The position numbers and the translations under genes were made by a program. A stretch of DNA of 64,000 nucleotides from Butyrivibrio sp. (GTDB lineage Bacteria > Bacillota > Clostridia > Lachnospirales > Lachnospiraceae): the NCBI GenBank assembly GCA_017470505.1, contig JAFUYO010000036.1:1-64000 (forward strand), in the 5' to 3' direction. This document shows, piece by piece, positions 62,197-64,000 of the stretch (within the stretch, counting starts at the first letter, position 1; every line of letters begins with the position of its first letter). The notes under the pieces are model-generated. The model searched no databases. It was not told the origin of the DNA and saw only the letters and a list, made by a program, of their open reading frames with translations.

Positions 62197-64000
62197 TCAA
62201 ACACCACCGGGCTTTCCCCTGGCGACCGGCTGCATCGTGCCCGTCAGGGCAAGGCTTAGCGCCTCCTTCATTCCGCCCTTCATAAATCTTGCTATGAACG
62301 GATTTGCAGATTCAATTCCGTCGGTTGCAAGGCTCTCTATGGCACTCTTTAACATATCCGTGCCCGGAGTCTCAAAGAACCTCACTTCTATTCCGGAAGG
62401 AGCTGATGAAATCTTTTCTGTTTCTGCAGCTGTATGCGGGCCGGTTTCCTGATTGTCCTCAAAGTACACATTCAGTATGCGAAGGCACGCCTCCTCGAGG
62501 AAATATATCTCATTTCGCAGAACCGCCCTGCCGTACTCATCCCTTGTAAGGCAGGACTTAACCGCCACCTTGTAGTTCTCGCCGTGCATGTTGATGTCGC
62601 TCACATATCTTTTGCCGCTAAAGCTGCACCTTAAGCGAAATATGTTCTCGCCCTCATATATGTCCATGAAAAAAGCTCTGTCGCTCTCAAGTCTGAAGCC
62701 GATGCTCCTGATGCCGTCAGTGAAGTTGTTGTGGACCACCTGCATCATTATGGGAAAGATACCGACTCCCGTTGTCTCAAGGTCATACTTTGAGTCTGAT
62801 ATTCTCTTTAGAAAAGCCTTTGACATAGTGTTTCCGATATTTCCAAAAGGAACAGGTCCTCTTCTTCCCTCAGCCAAAACTCCCGGCAAAAAGACTTCCG
62901 GAGGAAAAGCGCTTATCCTGCCGGGCCTTGCTGCCCTTCGCACGTGCCTTGTGCGCCGGGTACTTCCCGAAGTCATGGCTGAGCTTTTATCTCTCCAGCC
63001 GCCTCCTGTTATGGAAAGCATGCAGGTCTCACCCTTTCCCTCAGCCAGGACTATGGCGCGCCTTAGTCTTTCAGAGGCTTTACTCTCTTCGGGTAGTGGT
63101 TCATCTGATACCTTAAGCTCTTTCATGGCAGCCCTTACCTTAAGCGCCATGTTGCTCGTCTGGAATATCTCCCTGTTACCGGCGTTTGTGACAATTACCA
63201 TATCGAGGTCAGGATAAACAAAGACGTTCTGCCCGAGCATGCCGTTGAAAGCATATGAGCCCTTCCTGTCGTCATTGATCCAGATCTGGTATCCGTAGTG
63301 AGGATTGTCCTCGCTGTCCGTGACGATCTGCCAGGCCGTCGACTCGACGATCCACTGCCTTGGGATTATCCTTTTTCCATTGTAAACGCCGTTATTCAGG
63401 TACATGACTCCGAGCTTTGCCATGTCCTCTGCTCTCATGAAAAGACCCCAGCCGCCCTTTGTTATGCTCTGAGGGCAGCTCTCCCAGAACACTCTCTTTA
63501 TGCCCATGGGATCAAATATCCTCTCCCTGCAGAAGTCAAAGAGCGACTGCCCTGTTATCTCAGTAACGATTGCCGAGAGCATATAGGAATTCATGCTGTT
63601 GTATTCAAATCTTGTCCCCGGCTCAAATTTGACAGGTGACTCAAAAAAGCTCCTTCTCCAGTCGTTGCCGCTCACAGCGCCCGCCTCGTTGAACTCGACG
63701 CCGCTCGACATGTCGAGAAGATTTTTGACCGTGATGGGTCTTTTGAACATATTGAAGGTTCCCATCCTGGCTCCGAATATGTCGCTCAGCCTATCTTCAA
63801 GGGAGAGCTTTTTTTCGCTAACCAAAAGACCTATCGCCATACCTGTGATGCTCTTGCACATCGAGTAGGTGACATGCCACATATCCATGTCGTAGGGGTA
63901 AAAGGCGCACTCTGCTATCACCCTGCCGTGGCGCAGGGCAATAAACTTGTGGATGTGCGAATCCTTATCCTCAGAGAGCTCTTTTATCAGGTCAGCAAAA
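62197..64000 (-). CDS. beta-lactamase-fold serine hydrolase, 5' end outside the window
   Basis: The frame stays open to the end of the window, so the true start lies beyond it; the GTG at 63921 is internal. The serine hydrolase domain has SMCK (SxxK nucleophile) in VTYSMCKSITGMAIG, the YNS motif in FEYNSMNSYML and FNGMLGQNVFVYPD near the KTG position. The 300-residue C-terminal part after it is not recognised, with a basic patch (about residues 310-330 of the visible part). It may act as an esterase or peptidase; no signal peptide can be judged. Confidence 0.85.
   Translation of the reverse strand, partial: FADLIKELSEDKDSHIHKFIALRHGRVIAECAFYPYDMDMWHVTYSMCKSITGMAIGLLVSEKKLSLEDRLSDIFGARMGTFNMFKRPITVKNLLDMSSGVEFNEAGAVSGNDWRRSFFESPVKFEPGTRFEYNSMNSYMLSAIVTEITGQSLFDFCRERIFDPMGIKRVFWESCPQSITKGGWGLFMRAEDMAKLGVMYLNNGVYNGKRIIPRQWIVESTAWQIVTDSEDNPHYGYQIWINDDRKGSYAFNGMLGQNVFVYPDLDMVIVTNAGNREIFQTSNMALKVRAAMKELKVSDEPLPEESKASERLRRAIVLAEGKGETCMLSITGGGWRDKSSAMTSGSTRRTRHVRRAARPGRISAFPPEVFLPGVLAEGRRGPVPFGNIGNTMSKAFLKRISDSKYDLETTGVGIFPIMMQVVHNNFTDGIRSIGFRLESDRAFFMDIYEGENIFRLRCSFSGKRYVSDINMHGENYKVAVKSCLTRDEYGRAVLRNEIYFLEEACLRILNVYFEDNQETGPHTAAETEKISSAPSGIEVRFFETPGTDMLKSAIESLATDGIESANPFIARFMKGGMKEALSLALTGTMQPVARGKPGGV

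Overview
The window is chromosomal DNA of a low-to-mid GC Clostridia bacterium, most likely a Lachnospiraceae member; the genus cannot be fixed from sequence alone. This rests on the gene order of the informational operons, an Rnf complex in the order C-D-G-E-A-B, DUF1836 and YlxR proteins, and a MobA/MobL plus DUF3847 mobilisation cassette. Almost every gene is on the minus strand. The plus-strand exceptions are an XRE regulator (4762), tRNA-Glu (39364), a YprB-type exonuclease (45936) and a PutP symporter (55888).

Region 1 (1-11757) is accessory DNA. It holds an ORF6N-domain protein, a small HTH protein, a mobilisation operon (coiled-coil accessory protein, MOBQ relaxase, DUF3847 protein), a probable oriT at 4473-4525, and a divergently transcribed XRE repressor. 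Beyond these lies a cargo of a PP1-like phosphatase, four proteins I do not recognise, and a HAD nucleotidase. At the rlmD-proximal end is a regulator joining sigma-70 region 2 to a winged HTH and a WYL domain. Two features stand out. A 27-bp near-palindrome occurs once inside the ORF6N gene and once, in inverted orientation, just upstream of it. A gap-free 44-bp repeat follows the stop codons of three consecutive cargo genes.

Region 2 (11776-26050) runs from rlmD through pcrA, DUF1836, recN, argR, nadK, tlyA, dxs, ispA, nusB and an Asp23 gene to a transglutaminase lipoprotein. This is the familiar Clostridia nusB-to-recN block, but xseA/xseB are missing between nusB and ispA, and spoIVB/spo0A are missing after recN.

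Region 3 (26084-39105) holds prfC and the long translation/RNA operon rimP-nusA-ylxR-L7Ae-infB-rbfA-nrnA-truB-ribF-rpsO-pnp, with its own promoter and internal hairpins. Region 4 (39303-47994) has tRNA-Glu, a LysM protein, a membrane protein, the Rnf operon, a YprB-like exonuclease and cheR. Region 5 (48144-64000) has rpsA-ispH-cmk-HI0933 oxidoreductase-RpiR-TetR, mnmA, a DHH phosphoesterase, putP, a decayed metallophosphoesterase, rnhA, a membrane-anchored MutS-like ATPase, a purine salvage pair (MTA/SAH deaminase and purine nucleoside phosphorylase) and a serine hydrolase cut by the window edge.

Rnf (ferredoxin-driven ion pumping) and a sodium-coupled symporter fit a fermentative anaerobe that uses an ion gradient, and cheR suggests chemotaxis. 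No CRISPR array, rRNA, IS transposase or integrase was seen.
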